This document shows, in pieces, positions 25,315-36,067 of a DNA stretch of 64,000 nucleotides. Below the pieces are notes generated by a model that saw nothing but the letters and a program-made list of their open reading frames with translations, searched no databases and was not told the origin of the DNA. The stretch's first letter is position 1. Each line of letters begins with the position of its first letter. Position numbers and translations under genes: made by a program. Origin of the DNA: CAVRZY01 sp963725415 (GTDB taxonomy: Bacteria > Acidobacteriota > Terriglobia > Bryobacterales > Bryobacteraceae); the NCBI GenBank assembly GCA_963725415.1, contig CAVRZY010000306.1, positions 1-64,000 on the forward strand, given 5' to 3'.

Positions 25315-27060
25315 CTACTTCCGCTTTCGCAGGTCGTACAGATAGATCGAGTAGCCCACCCTCCCCATCGGCTGCATTTCCCGCAGCCACTGGAAGTAGC
25401 CTGGCTTCACGTAGACATCCTTTAGGAAGGTGACGCTGACGGCCGCGATGCAGTCCTGGTAAGAGCGCGATTCCGTGTCCCAGGTCGGTGGCAACTCCTT
25501 GGCGGGCAGCCCGTAATAGGCTCGGTCGGCGCTTCCGAAATACGCCAGGCACAGCGGAGGATTGCCGTGTGCCTGCCCCCAGTCCCTGAGCCTTCTCAAG
25601 TCCTGTCCCCAATCGAGGTTCGAATCCACCAGATAAGTCGAGCCGTTGCCCGGCCCCCCCGATATGGAATTGAAGAACGCCAGATAATGCGGGTAAACCA
25701 TCGCTGATTCACCCACCTCCAGCAGCACCACGCTGCACAGCACGAAGGAAAGGACCCGGCGGAGCCGGCCCCATCTGGCACGCAGCACAATCGCCGCCAC
25801 CAGAATAAACAGGAACGGATACACCGGAAGAATGTGCCGCACCCCAATGTTGATCTTGCTCATCATCGCAACCGCAAAGCACGCGCTCATCGGCACGATC
25901 AGCACAAACCACTCCAGCGGTAGCCGCCGCAGTTCCCGCAGCAGACTCAAAGGAGACCAACGGAGCAGCAGCGGCGCCGTCAGCAGCACGCACAGCACTA
26001 CAAGAACCAGCACTGCTGTCGGCGTCTTCACCGCCAACACGATCGGGAAGTAATACCACCACCCATGGTCCGATGTCTTGCCCAACAGATAAGCCGGGTG
26101 CCCCCGCTCGTTGTGACGCCACGGGTATTCGAGACCCCTCAGCCAGGTGGTCACCGGAAGGTTGACATACTGTCCGGCCTGGTACAGCGCTTTGCCGGCC
26201 GGCGTGACCTGCGCGCCTCCCAACACAGGAGGAGTGGAGAGAGACGTGTCCCGGGCAATCTGCGACCTGGTTTCCGGCGCGTAGGCCAGCGCGATCATCA
26301 CCACGCCGACTGCGCTCACCACGAGCAGCGAGCCCAGCAGATGCCCCAAAGAGAGTCTCTTGAGTACCGCATTTTCCCCGGCAGTCCGCCTCCCCTGCTG
26401 CCACCAGGCTACTGCGTACAGGACCACAAAGATCGGAAACAGCAGCACCCCGGAGAACTTGCTGAGCAGCGCCAGCCCCGCCGCCACCCCCGCCCACAAA
26501 AGGTCCCGTCGCCACCCTTTGGCAAGGAAAGCGCCCCAGCTTACGCACCCCAGGAACACGAACAGCGCCAAGTGCAGATCGTTGGTTACGTAGTGGCCAT
26601 GCGCGATGAAATTGGGATCCAACGCGAACAACAACACAGCCAGGAGCGCCACGCTCGTCCCGAAATGCCGGCGCGCCCACACCGCCACCGCAAGCCCCAG
26701 GACCAGCGTCAGCAGGATAGTGACGCACCGCGCGTGAAACAGCATCCTTTCCGCAGGGACGCGGTTCCTGTACAAAAACACGGAGCCGAATTGGTACTGG
26801 TCCACAGCCTTCCAGCTCTTCTCCTCCAGCGACACACGCGGCTTCAGCGGCAGCAATGCCGCCCCGGCCAGCAGCTTTGCCAGAGGCGGATGCTCGGCGT
26901 TCATCCGGTAGTCGCCCGTCTTCAGATAACTGTAGCCCGCGGCCAGATGCGCCCCTTCATCGTAGGTCTGGGTCTCCTGCCACGCCGTGGTCACCTGTAG
27001 CGTCCCCATGATGGCCAGAAGAAGCATCGTCACCGGCCAGAAGCCTTCGATTCGCCTCAC
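25315..27060 (-). CDS. GT-C (PMT/GT39-like) membrane glycosyltransferase
   Basis: Integral membrane protein of about 581 residues with ten or more helices. The first periplasmic loop after TM1 carries the GT-C signature: TYDEGAHLAAGYSYLKTGDYRMNAEHPPLAK, with the acidic D-E pair. Such enzymes use polyprenyl-phosphate sugars to modify proteins or lipids outside the membrane. The C-terminal 120 residues (YLVDSNLDWGQDLRRLRDW, SADRAYYGLP) form a soluble domain often seen in this family. The start is uncertain: GTG 27060 gives VRRIEGFWPVTMLLLAIM, ATG 27027 is the alternative, and the longer ORF to 27159 would overlap the divergent sulfatase gene. Confidence 0.8.
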   Translation of the reverse strand: MRRIEGFWPVTMLLLAIMGTLQVTTAWQETQTYDEGAHLAAGYSYLKTGDYRMNAEHPPLAKLLAGAALLPLKPRVSLEEKSWKAVDQYQFGSVFLYRNRVPAERMLFHARCVTILLTLVLGLAVAVWARRHFGTSVALLAVLLFALDPNFIAHGHYVTNDLHLALFVFLGCVSWGAFLAKGWRRDLLWAGVAAGLALLSKFSGVLLFPIFVVLYAVAWWQQGRRTAGENAVLKRLSLGHLLGSLLVVSAVGVVMIALAYAPETRSQIARDTSLSTPPVLGGAQVTPAGKALYQAGQYVNLPVTTWLRGLEYPWRHNERGHPAYLLGKTSDHGWWYYFPIVLAVKTPTAVLVLVVLCVLLTAPLLLRWSPLSLLRELRRLPLEWFVLIVPMSACFAVAMMSKINIGVRHILPVYPFLFILVAAIVLRARWGRLRRVLSFVLCSVVLLEVGESAMVYPHYLAFFNSISGGPGNGSTYLVDSNLDWGQDLRRLRDWGQAHGNPPLCLAYFGSADRAYYGLPAKELPPTWDTESRSYQDCIAAVSVTFLKDVYVKPGYFQWLREMQPMGRVGYSIYLYDLRKRK

Positions 27061-27151
27061 ACCAAGGAATTGTACGTCACGAGGTGGGGTGGGGATTCTA
27101 TCTGTACTCCTACCGTTACCCCTCCTGGAGTACCATTGGCAGTTGCCACCT

Positions 27152-28688
27152 ATGAGCACTCCAACCCCTATTGACCGACGCCAATTCCTTCAGACCGCCC
27201 TTGCGGCGCCCGTCCTCCAGGCCTCGCAGCGCCCCCGCGCGCCCCGCGAGAGGCCCCCCAACATCCTGCTCATCATGTCCGACGAGCACAACCACCGCGT
27301 TGCCGGAGCCTACGGTAACAAGCTCGTCCGCACACCCAACCTCGACTGGATCGCCGAACGCGGCGTCACCTTCGAGAACGCCTACTGCAACTCCCCGCTG
27401 TGCGTGCCCTCGCGGCTGGCGTTCACCGCCGGCAAGTACATCCACCGCATCGGAGCCTGGAACAACGCCTGCTGGCTTCCCAGCCCTGACTATCCCTCCC
27501 TGCCCAGGATCCTGAACGCCGCCGGCTACGAGTCCTTCCTGTGCGGCAAGCAGCATTACGACGCCACCCACCGCTACGGCTTCATCGAGATCGGCGGCAA
27601 CATGAACAACAGCCACATGACCGGCCGGGGAGGCCGCCGCGCCGCCGACGATACCACCGTCAACGTGGCCGCCCGCCGCACACGCTTCGCCGACTTTCAC
27701 ACCGGCGAAGACTCCACCGTCATGTCTCACGACCGCCCCGTCACCGCCGGCGTGCTCGAGTTCCTCTCCAAGCGTACGCGTGCCGAAAAGCCCTTCTTCC
27801 TGTTCGCCGGCTACCTGGCACCGCACTTCCCCCTGATCGTCCCCGAGAAATACTGGCGCACCTACCAGGGCAAGGTCCCCATGCCCGAAATCCCCGACAG
27901 CTTCTTCGAAACCCTGCCGCTCAACTACCAGCACCTCAGGCGCGGATTCGGTCTAATCGACGTGGACGCCGACATCGTCCGCCGCGGGCGGGAACTATAC
28001 TACGGCTTCACGCAATGGGTGGACGAGGAGATCGGAATGGTCCTCGACTTGCTGAAGAAAAGCCCCTTCAGCGACGACACCGTCATCGTCTACACCACCG
28101 ACCACGGCGAGAACATGGGCGAGCACGGGCTGTGGTGGAAGAACTGCGTGTACGAACAGGCCGCCCACGTGCCGCTGATCGTCAGCTGGCCCCAGCGCTG
28201 GAAGGGCGGCCAGCGCCGCGCCGGCGCCTGCTCCCTGGTCGATCTGGTGCAGACCATCGCCGAGATCGGCGGCGCCCAGATGCCGCCCGACTGGGATGGC
28301 CGCTCCATGCTCGGCTGGATGGACAACCCCACCACACCTTGGCGCGACCTCGCCGTGAGCCAGTACTACGGCCACAACATCGCCTCCGGCTACGCCATGC
28401 TGCGCACCGGCTAACTGGAAGTACGTCTACCACAGCGCGCCCGACGCCCGCCACCCCGCCGAGCGCGAACTCTACGATCTGAACGCCGACCCGCAGGAAT
28501 TCCGCAACCTCGCCAGACAGCCCGGTCAGCAGCAGCAGATCGACAAGATGCACGCCCTCCTGCTCAAGGAACTGGGCGAGCATCCCGACCAGACCGAGCA
28601 GCGCTGCCGCGCCGATTTCGCCAAAGGCTACGGCCGCGACATCGTCACCCCTCAGCAACCTAAGGCCGCCAGACGCAAGGCCGCCTGA
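27152..28688 (+). CDS. Exported type I sulfatase (one frameshift)
   Basis: Formylglycine-dependent sulfatase of about 511 residues. The Tat signal DRRQFLQTALAAPVLQA is followed by ILLIMSDEHN, the active-site CVPSR beginning at Cys84, FLCGKQHYD, LAPHFPL and TTDHGENMGEHG, all family blocks. A premature TAA at 28412-28414 follows MLRTG; dropping the T at 28412 restores NWKYVYHSAPDARHPAERELYDLNADPQE..., the expected C-terminus, to TGA 28686-28688. The indel is most likely a sequencing error. It is divergent from the GT-C gene. The substrate is unknown; the 'DEHN' metal block resembles choline-sulfatase-like and mucin-type subfamilies, but I do not press that. Confidence 0.87.
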
Positions 28689-28700
28689 GCCGCTTCACTG

Positions 28701-30063
28701 CTACTTCCTGGCCTCTTCAACCAGCCGCCGGAACCCTGCCTCCTGCCGTAGCCCCGCCAGCGCCGGGTCCTGCTCCATTCGGGCCGCGTCCTTGAAGCCC
28801 TTCTCGACGGCCCTCTTCAGATTCTCCAGAGCCCCTCTTCTTGTCCCCGGCCAGCGCGTAGGTGGCGGCCAGATCGTAGAACCCCAGCGGCCGCTCGGGC
28901 CGGATCGCCGTCACCACCTCCAGTTCCAGCGCCGCCAGCGTGTAGTTCTTCCGTTCCCGCAAATCCCGGGCTTGCTCATACGCCCGCACGTAGGTCCCCT
29001 GAAGCACCCGCCGCGCCACTCTGCGCTCCGCCGAGTCGTCCTTGGCTTCCGCCTTTCTTCGCAGTCTCGCCACTGTCGCCAGCATCAGACCCAGGTTGCC
29101 CGGGCGCTCTTCTGGATCTTTCAGCGCCTCCTTCAGGCTGTAGAGTTCCCCGCTGACCTCCCCATACCGCCGTTCTTCCTCTTGCTCCTTCTTCAGCGAC
29201 GCCCTCACCCGCCGGGAGTCCTTGGCCTCCGCCGCCTTATTCTCGAACTCGGCGACCTCTCTCAACCCCTTGAAATCCGCCGCTAGCGCAGCGTACCCGC
29301 GCCAGCTTCCCAGCGCATCGCCGGCCGCTTCCAGGGCTTGGACTCCGGCCCTGCGCCTCTTGAGCAGCGCATCCACCAGCGCTTCGTCCTTCGGCCGCCT
29401 CCCGGCCTTGATGGCTTGGATCTCCATCCACTCGATGGCCTCCATGCACAGCGCTGCCGACGGCCAGTCATGCCCGCCCTCAAAAATCACCACCCGATGC
29501 GCAGCCTTCAAGCTGTCCAGCTCTCCGTCCAACTGTTTCAATTCGGAGAGGTTGAAGTCCTCTGTCCCGGCAGTCCCAAAAAACACGAACGGCACAGACT
29601 TCGGCGTCTCGCCGCCGGGGAATCCACCGCTCGAGGCGATCACGCCCGCCACCAACTCCCCGGCCAGCCCCATCCGGCAGGCCACCCGCGCTCCGCCCGA
29701 AAACCCGGTGGCATAAACCCGCCGGGCATCAATCCGGAACCGGGCGTGAGTGTCGTACCACATCGCGTCCGTGGCCGCCAGGCTCACTTCGAACGGACCG
29801 TTCCGCGAGTTGTTCGAGCCCGCCACGATGTAGCCGTATTTCTCCGCCGCCTCCTGAAAACGCTCTACCGGAACACGCCCCCGGGCCGCCGGGTCAAAAC
29901 AATACAGGATCGGCCACTCGCGATCGCCAGTGTAATGCGAGGGCAGAAACACAGCGTAGCTCTGCTGGCTGTCCGCCCGGCACACTACCTTCTCGATAAT
30001 CCTGCCCCTGGGAAGCTCTTCCGCTCCCAGCCCCGCCATCAGCAAAAGAACCGAGACAAGCAT
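28701..30063 (-). CDS. Secreted alpha/beta-hydrolase with TPR-like tail (one frameshift)
   Basis: About 450 residues. ATG 30063 starts a signal peptide (MLVSVLLLMAGLGA); ATG 30117 is an alternative with a longer n-region. Residues about 20-230 are a dienelactone-hydrolase/esterase-like fold: WPILYCFDPAARGR, ATGFSGGARVACRMG with the nucleophile elbow G-F-S-G-G, and EGGHDWP with the likely catalytic histidine. Residues about 280-450 are helical with a TPR-like end. The frame breaks at AGDKKR (about 28836), where an extra G precedes the expected ALENLKRAVEKGF...RRLVEEARK and a TAG at 28701-28703. It may be an ester-bond hydrolase for polysaccharide decorations. Confidence 0.72.
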
Positions 30064-30216
30064 CAAAAGACCCGAGCCTCCTACCTCCCCCCGCGCAAAC
30101 AACACGCAGCGCAACATCCTCAGGATAAGCCTAAATGGAGAACTGCTCCATCCCGAAAACGTGGCGCAGACTTCAGCCTGTCGGAGTATGCGACATTCAA
30201 TAGGAACGGAGGACAC

Positions 30217-32060
30217 ATGTCGAGGAGATACGGCTGGCCAATGCTCACCCTTCTGCCGCTCACCGCACTGACCTGCCGCCCCGCCGAAACCCGCCGCCAC
30301 GTCTGGGAAAAACACGAGATCACGCTCACGACCCGGAACTCCTACAAGAACCCCTACACCGAAGTCGAGGTCTGGGTGGATCTGAAAGGCCCGAGCTTTG
30401 CCAAACGCGTCTACGGATTCTGGGATGGCGGCAACACGTTCCGCGTGCGCGTTCTGGCCACCCACCCGGGCCGCTGGACCTGGCGAAGCGGCTCCACCCC
30501 ATCCGATGCCGGCCTGAAAGGCAAACGCGGCAGCTTCGAAGCCATCGACTGGACCGACGCCGAGAAGGCCGCCGACCTCTGCCGCCGCGGCTTCCTCCGC
30601 CCCACCGCCAACCGTCATGCCCTCGAACACGCCGACGGCACGCCTTTCTTCCTCCTCGGCGACACGTGGTGGGCCACCCCCACCTCCCGCTTCCGCTGGT
30701 TCGACGACGACGCCAGCCGCCCTCTCGGCCCTGAGGCCGGCTTCAGAGACTATGTCAAGTTCCGCAAGGCGCAGCAGTTCAACTCGGTCGCTATGCTGGC
30801 CGCCTTCCCCGCCTGGGCCAACGACGGCAAGCCCCTCAACCTGTTCCTCAACGATCCCGAGAAAACCGTGGTCCGGTCCGCCTGGCGCCAGCCCGGCACC
30901 TCCAGCGCCAAGGACATGGTCAATGCGGGCGGCCGCCCCTTCCTCTTCCCCGGCCGCGTGCCCGGCTTCGAAGACGTCTTCCCCGATGTGGACCGTATCA
31001 ACCCCGCTTACTTCCAGCACCTCGACAAGAAAATCGACTACCTCAACGCCCAGGGCTTCATCCCCTTCATCGAGGTCGCCCGCCGCGATGTCAGCCAGGC
31101 CTGGAAGAAGTTCTACGTCTGGCCCGAATCCTACGCCCGCTACATCCAGTACGTCTGGAGCCGCTACCAGGCCAACAACTGCATCTTCAGCCCCATCCAC
31201 TTCGACACGCGCAACTCCTCTATCCCCGCCCGCGACTATCATGCGCCCATCAATCTGGTGATGAAGAAGTACGGAGCGCCGCCCTTCGGCACCCTGGTCT
31301 CCACCAATGCCGCCCTCTCCACGCTGGCCAATTTCGGCGAAGCCGAGGAGGCGCGCTGGCTGACCCTGCATCAGCTCGGCAACTTCCGCGAGCACGAATT
31401 CTACTGGTATCTCACCGAGATCTTCCACGCCGCCCGCACATTGCCCGCCCTAAACGGCGAGCCCTACTACGCGGGCTACACCGCGGCCCGCCAGGGTAAG
31501 GCCGCCGTCGAAGCTGGCTCTGGCGCGCCCGGCGGCTCTGAAAGCGACGACCGCTACTGCCGCTCCGCCATGTACGGCAGCGTTCTCTCCGGCGGTCTGG
31601 CAGGGCATATTTACGGCGCCGAAGGAATCTGGGCTGCCGACATCGAGCCCGCCGCCAGCCCCAAGATGTGGGAGAGCTTCCAGTGGAAATCCGGCGCCCA
31701 GATGCAGCACCTGGGCACCTTTGTCTTCTCCGAAGGACGGCGCTTTCAGGATCTGGTGCCCGACTCCAACCTCGTCTCGCCCAGCCGCACGCACCACACC
31801 CGCGGCTTCGACGGCTGGGCCTACTGTGCCCGCACTCGCGAGAAGGATTTCTTCCTCGTGTACTTCGAAAAAGGATGTCACCAGAGCCGGATCCGCGGCG
31901 CCCTGCCCGAACGCAAATACGCCGCTCGCTGGTTCGACCCCCGCACCGGCGAGTGGAGCCGGCCGGCCCCGGAACTCTTTCGGCAGATCCAAACGGCGTA
32001 ATCCCTCTCCCCAATCTTCCCCGCGAAGACGACTGGGGCCTCAGCCTCGTGCTCCGCTGA
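30217..32060 (+). CDS. DUF5060/DUF4038 glycoside hydrolase, GH140-like (one frameshift)
   Basis: About 613 residues. ATG 30217 follows GGAGG by four bases and encodes a short signal or lipoprotein-like leader (MSRRYGWPMLTLLPLTALTC). A DUF5060 beta domain (about 25-110; VWEKHEITLTTRNSYKNPY, FWDGGNTFRVRVLATHPGRW) precedes a DUF4038/apiosidase-like TIM barrel (about 130-470; FFLLGDTWWAT, FQHLDKKIDYLNAQGFIPFIEV) and a C-terminal collagen-binding-like beta domain. Characterised DUF4038 members include GH140 apiosidases of pectin (RG-II). At about 31960 a missing base in GCCGGCCGGCCCC moves the real ending (GTLSADPNGVIPLPNLPRED...) one frame over, to TGA 32058-32060. Confidence 0.82.
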
Positions 32061-32109
32061 ACTCACCCTAACCGACTGTTGTACAGTACGGAGGAGGCCC
32101 CGCTTCCCC

Positions 32110-33112
32110 ATGCGAGCCCCTGCTGCTCGAAGCCCCACGCCAACTGGAACTCACCGACCTCCCCAGGCCTGACCTCCTGCCGCATCAGGTCCGCTTGCGC
32201 GTCCACAGGGTCGGCATCTGCGGCTCGGACTACTCCAGCATCGCCGGCAAGCTCCCCTTTACCCGCTTTCCCATCGTGGTCGGCCACGAAGCCAGCGGCG
32301 TGGTTCTCGAAGCCCACCAGGCGCCTCCATGGAAACCCGGCCAGCGCGTGCTCATTCACCCCATTCTCTGCCGCCGCGACGATCCGGTCTTCGCTCGCGG
32401 GGAAGTGCATCACTCCGAATCCACCGAGGTGCTCGGCGTCGTCTCCCGCAACGGCGCCTACGCCGAGGAAGTCGTGGTCGAAGATTACATGCTGCGCAGC
32501 GTTCCGGACTCCATGGATGACGAATCCGCCGCCATGATCGAGCCGGTGGCCGTCGCCGTGCGTGCTCTCCAGCGCGGCCAGCCGCGCCCCGGTGACCGCG
32601 TCCTGGTCTTCGGCGCCGGTAACATCGGCCTCCTCGTCATCCAAGTCGCTCGCGCCCTCGGCGCCAGCCGCGTCGTGGTCACCGACATCGTGCCGGAAAA
32701 GCTGGCGCTGGCCCGTGCCCTGGGCGTCGATGAAGCCATCGACGTCCGCGCAGCCTTCCCCACCCAGCGTCTTGAAAAGCAGTTCGACATCCTCATCGAC
32801 GGCCTCGCCAACGAGCAGAGCTTGCGCCACGCGCTGGCCGCCTCCGCCCGCGGCGCCCGCATCGTCGTCTACGGCGTGCCGCCCGGCGACATCACCTTTC
32901 CTCTCAAGGTGGCCTTCTCCAAGGACGTCCTGCTGGCCACCAGCCGCCTCTACGATGCCGACTTCGACTTGGCAATCCAGCTCGTCGCCCAGGGCCAGGT
33001 CCGCATCCGCGAGCTCATCACCCACCGCGTCACCTTGGAACAAGCCCCGGCCTTGATCTTCCGCATCATCGATGGCCTCGAGCAGGCCATCAAGGTTATG
33101 ATTTCCCCATGA
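32110..33112 (+). CDS. Zinc-type alcohol/polyol dehydrogenase (one frameshift)
   Basis: Medium-chain dehydrogenase of about 333 residues. The catalytic-zinc blocks GICGSDY (about 36-42) and GHEASGVV (about 58-65) and the NAD-binding motif VFGAGNIGLLVIQ (about 162-174) are present. The four-cysteine structural zinc loop is absent: the segment PILCRRDDPVFARGEVHHSES replaces it. ATG 32110 gives MRA; one extra C at about 32117-32120 then hides the expected LLLEAPRQLELTDLPRPD start, which is intact in the next frame. It overlaps the SDR gene by 4 bases (ATGA), so the two probably carry out successive sugar or polyol oxidations. The substrate is unknown. Confidence 0.82.
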
Positions 33113-33870
33113 ACGAATTGTTTTCTGTCAGAGACAAGGTCGTCCACGTGTGCGGAGGCTCGCGCGGCATCGGCCGCGCCATCGCGCTCGCCTTCCATGA
33201 GGCCGCCGCAAAGGTCGTCGTGAGCGCACGCACCGAGGAGACTCTCAAGGCCACCGGCCTGGACTACCAGGTCTGCGACATCGCCGACAGCAGCCAGATC
33301 GCGCGCTGTGTGGATTGCATCGTAGGCAAGTACGGCCGCCTTGACGTGCTGTTCAACGTCGCCGGCATCAATCTGCGCCACGCTGCCGAGACCTTCCCCG
33401 AAGAAAAGCTCGATCCCATTCTGGCGGTCAACGTGCGCGGCAACTTTCTAATGGCCCGCGCCTGCGGCAAGGTCATGGTCGAGCAGCGCGCCGGCAAAAT
33501 CGTCAACATCGCCAGCCTCCACACCCACATGAGCCTGGCTGGAGTCAGCGGTTACGCCGCCAGCAAGGGCGCCATCGGCTCCATGACCCGCGCCTTGGCC
33601 GTCGAATGGGGCGCCTACAACGTCCAGGTCAACGCCATCGCCCCCGGTTTCATCCGCACCGACCTCAGCAAGGCCCTCTGGGAAGACCCCAAGCTGCGCA
33701 CCTGGGCCGAGGAACGCACCCCCGCCCACCGCCTCGGCGTGCCATCCGACCTCATCGGCGCCGCTATCTTCCTGGCCAGCCCCGCTAGCGACTTCGTCAC
33801 CGGCCAGGTTCTCTACGTGGACGGCGGCCTCACCGCCGGCTCCACCTGGCCCCTGCTGGTCCCGCGGTAA
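33109..33870 (+). CDS. Short-chain dehydrogenase/reductase
   Basis: Classical SDR of 253 residues. It has cofactor motif GGSRGIGRAIA (about 16-26), NVAGIN (NNAG-equivalent, about 83-88), catalytic S and YAASK (about 145-149), and PGFIRTDL after the active site. The ending SDFVTGQVLYVDGGLTAG is typical of gluconate-5-dehydrogenase and 2-dehydro-3-deoxygluconate reductase groups. Coupling to the zinc dehydrogenase by a 4-base overlap suggests one pathway for a sugar acid or polyol. Confidence 0.88.
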   Translation: MNELFSVRDKVVHVCGGSRGIGRAIALAFHEAAAKVVVSARTEETLKATGLDYQVCDIADSSQIARCVDCIVGKYGRLDVLFNVAGINLRHAAETFPEEKLDPILAVNVRGNFLMARACGKVMVEQRAGKIVNIASLHTHMSLAGVSGYAASKGAIGSMTRALAVEWGAYNVQVNAIAPGFIRTDLSKALWEDPKLRTWAEERTPAHRLGVPSDLIGAAIFLASPASDFVTGQVLYVDGGLTAGSTWPLLVPR

Positions 33871-33904
33871 GTGAAGGTCAACCAGGGCATCTGGGCGGCT
33901 CCAA

Positions 33905-34246
33905 TCAACGCTCGAGCAACGTGTTCAGCTTGGCCAGGATCTCGTCCATCGTCTCCTTTGGTAAGCGGCAGATGAACTTCGCTTTTCTCGCTCTCCAGTC
34001 CAGGCTCTTGACCTGATCGGACAGCACCGCGCCCTTCACTCTTGTGCCTTCCGGAAGGATAACTTCAAACGGATAGCTCTTGACTTGGCTCGTGATGGGG
34101 CACAACAGGGCCAGACCTACCTTGCCGTTGTACGCCGCAGGTGAGATTACCAGGGCAGGACGCCGGCCCCTCTGCTCATGCCCCGCCTGAGGATCGAATT
34201 GGATCCAGACAACGTCTCTGCGGTCGGGCACCCAGGTGCTCACCAC
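33905..34246 (-). CDS. mazF: MazF/PemK-type endoribonuclease toxin
   Basis: A 113-residue MazF-family toxin cleaving single-stranded RNA. PDRRDVVWIQFDPQAGHEQRGRRPALVIS is the standard N-terminal barrel with the conserved R in GRRPALV, followed by GLALLCPITSQVKSYPFEV and GAVLSDQVKSLDWRAR with the conserved D-Q-V-K-S-L-D segment. It overlaps the antitoxin gene by 7 bases and is downstream of it. Confidence 0.93.
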   Translation of the reverse strand: MVSTWVPDRRDVVWIQFDPQAGHEQRGRRPALVISPAAYNGKVGLALLCPITSQVKSYPFEVILPEGTRVKGAVLSDQVKSLDWRARKAKFICRLPKETMDEILAKLNTLLER

Positions 34247-34482
34247 AACTCCCGGCCCACGGGCTTACCGGTGTCTACTTCTTCGTGCAGGTTCTCTTTC
34301 TTGACTCCGGCCAGCAACTGCTCCAGGGTGTATTTCTTCCCGGTGACCGGTTTGAGCACTACTCTGCCCCGCAGGAGACTCAGATCCACAACTGAGCCAT
34401 GTCCAAGTTTCGATTCGACGGCGACCGGCTTGGGGATGCGAACAGCTAGGCTGTTGCCCCACTTCTGAATGGAAACTCGCAT
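34240..34482 (-). CDS. mazE: MazE-type (AbrB-fold) antitoxin
   Basis: An 80-residue antitoxin. MRVSIQKWGNSLAVRIPKPVA is the swapped-hairpin DNA-binding domain, and the acidic-basic tail KKYTLEQLLAGVKKENLHEEVDTGKPVGRELW is the usual MazF-binding extension. It should repress its own operon and inhibit MazF. A candidate promoter lies 29-58 bases upstream. Confidence 0.92.
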   Translation of the reverse strand: MRVSIQKWGNSLAVRIPKPVAVESKLGHGSVVDLSLLRGRVVLKPVTGKKYTLEQLLAGVKKENLHEEVDTGKPVGRELW

Positions 34483-34510
34483 CTTCGTGCCTCAGGATGT
34501 TTCTACAATG

Positions 34511-34540
34511 AAGATACACCCTCTAGAAGCCTGTTGACAA
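34511..34540 (-). promoter_or_regulatory. Candidate mazEF promoter
   Basis: On the minus strand TTGTCA (34540-34535) and TATCTT (34516-34511) are separated by 18 bases and lie 29 bases before the antitoxin ATG. It overlaps the 3' end of the upstream GT-C gene. TCTAGA at 34522-34527 gives dyad symmetry inside the spacer, a possible operator. Both assignments are by eye. Confidence 0.4.
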
Positions 34541-36043
34541 CACCGGCTGGACAGGCACTTCCGGCGCGGTGGCGGCGCGCTTTTCGAACACCGTGACCCA
34601 CTGACCATGATGGCTCCAGTGAGCAACCTCCCTAAGCCGGAACCGGATGGCCAGAAGCTGCGGAGATATCTGGGGCTGGCGGCCGTAGTAGCGCTTCTCG
34701 AAAGCCCGGAAGTGAGGGAGCCGCCAAAGATTCCAGCCGGAATCCCAGTCCCGGGAGTACAACACGAAAATATCCACGGCAGCCGGATCGACAGCCGCCA
34801 CGGAGGGAGACGTGAAATCCGGGATTTCACGCACCACAAGGCGGCTTTCGACATAGCCGTATTCGGGTCGCCCAAGGGCCGCAGAGAAGGGCCAGGCGGT
34901 GGTGATGGTCCGGTCGGCGCAGTGCTGCTCCAGAAACTGGGCCGCAGACTGGTGCAGGCGGCCAAGCTCGACCATCGCGAGATTGTTCTCGTAGGGGAAG
35001 GGGTACGGCGGATTCACAAAAAGACCCCCCAGCAACCCGGCCGTCATGCCGGCCTGCCCCAGCCGCATCCAGCTCCAGGAGCAGCCCGACCAGGCGGCTG
35101 CCATCGCAATGTACACCAGGGGAAGCACGGGCAGCAGATACCGCTCCAGGCCCTCCCCGCTGAGCACGCTAACGCCGAGCACCTGCGCCAGCACCAGCGT
35201 GGCGGTGACCCGCCAAGCCTGCTGCGAATAAATCCGGCTGCGACGCGCGGCCACCAGCACGGCGATCCAGCCGACCCAGTGAAAGTCCGCAACCAACAGG
35301 TAGTACACGCTGCGGAAAAACTCTGCGGCGGCCCGCACAGGATGGAACTCCGCGCTACCGAAGAAGATATGGTCCCCGGATCCGCCCACCACCAGCCACG
35401 CCGAGAAAGCAACCAGCGGCAGAAGGAACCAGCAGGCCTGCCGCGGCTTTCCTTCCCGCCACAACCATACAGCAAACACCACGGGGACCACCAGGCCGGT
35501 TTCCCTCACCAGAACCAGCAGGCCGCAGACCAGGGCTGAGGCCACATACCGGCTCTGCAAGAACCACAGCAAGGCCCAAACCGTGAACAGCATCGCCGGC
35601 AGGTCCGGCTGGGCCAGCATGGCCTGCATGTAGAAAACAGGGGAGACCAACAGCACGAGCACGGCGGAAAACCCGGGCGTTCCGCCCAGGCCCTGGCAGA
35701 GCTGGATGGTCAGAAGGAAAACCACCAGCACACAGGCCGAGGCCACCAGCAGCATGGCGATCCGCGTGGCCGTGATCGAGTAGCCGAACGCCTCCCACAC
35801 GCCCGCCAGATAGGCCGGCAGGCCCGGAAGATGGACACCCGCGGGCGCGGAGCGAGGAACCCAGCGGCCGTTCTCGAACAAGTCCAGACCAGCGGGGATG
35901 AAGCGCCCCATCTCATCCCAACAGAAGGGCAGATCCAAGTGTGGCAGGTGGGTGAGGAAGACGATCAGCGCAAACAACACGAAAAAGAACAGGTAGGTAT
36001 CGGGCCTTATGCGGCGAACCAAACCCCCTGTTGCCGGATTCAT
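34523..36043 (-). CDS. GT-C-like integral membrane protein (ArnT/PMT type)
   Basis: A 506-residue membrane protein with about ten helices. The first helix (TYLFFFVLFALIVFLTHLPHLDLP) is followed by FCWDEMGRFIPAGLDLFENGRW, whose W-D-E sits where GT-C transferases carry their catalytic acidic residue. YMQAMLAQPDLPAMLFTVWALLWFL and LVLVRETGLVVPV are recurring GT39/PMT-superfamily blocks. It probably transfers sugars from polyprenyl-phosphate carriers on the periplasmic side. It lies 24 bases after the DUF3467 gene and is likely in the same operon as EF-P. Acceptor unknown. Confidence 0.78.
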   Translation of the reverse strand: MNPATGGLVRRIRPDTYLFFFVLFALIVFLTHLPHLDLPFCWDEMGRFIPAGLDLFENGRWVPRSAPAGVHLPGLPAYLAGVWEAFGYSITATRIAMLLVASACVLVVFLLTIQLCQGLGGTPGFSAVLVLLVSPVFYMQAMLAQPDLPAMLFTVWALLWFLQSRYVASALVCGLLVLVRETGLVVPVVFAVWLWREGKPRQACWFLLPLVAFSAWLVVGGSGDHIFFGSAEFHPVRAAAEFFRSVYYLLVADFHWVGWIAVLVAARRSRIYSQQAWRVTATLVLAQVLGVSVLSGEGLERYLLPVLPLVYIAMAAAWSGCSWSWMRLGQAGMTAGLLGGLFVNPPYPFPYENNLAMVELGRLHQSAAQFLEQHCADRTITTAWPFSAALGRPEYGYVESRLVVREIPDFTSPSVAAVDPAAVDIFVLYSRDWDSGWNLWRLPHFRAFEKRYYGRQPQISPQLLAIRFRLREVAHWSHHGQWVTVFEKRAATAPEVPVQPVLSTGF

Positions 36044-36067
36044 GAAAGCCGTGGGGTACGGACCGGT

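Noticed and set aside
25040..25345. Plus-strand ORF starting LYLYVAKTGSSEAGSD
   Set aside because: The beginning is protein-like, but the rest is arginine/alanine-rich, there is no ribosome site, it overlaps the opposite GT-C gene and I recognise no family.
28717..31428. A single 903-residue minus-strand ORF
   Set aside because: Its first 450 residues are antisense to the GH140-like gene and have shadow-like glycine/valine composition; only the part from about 30063 down to 28701 is a real hydrolase.
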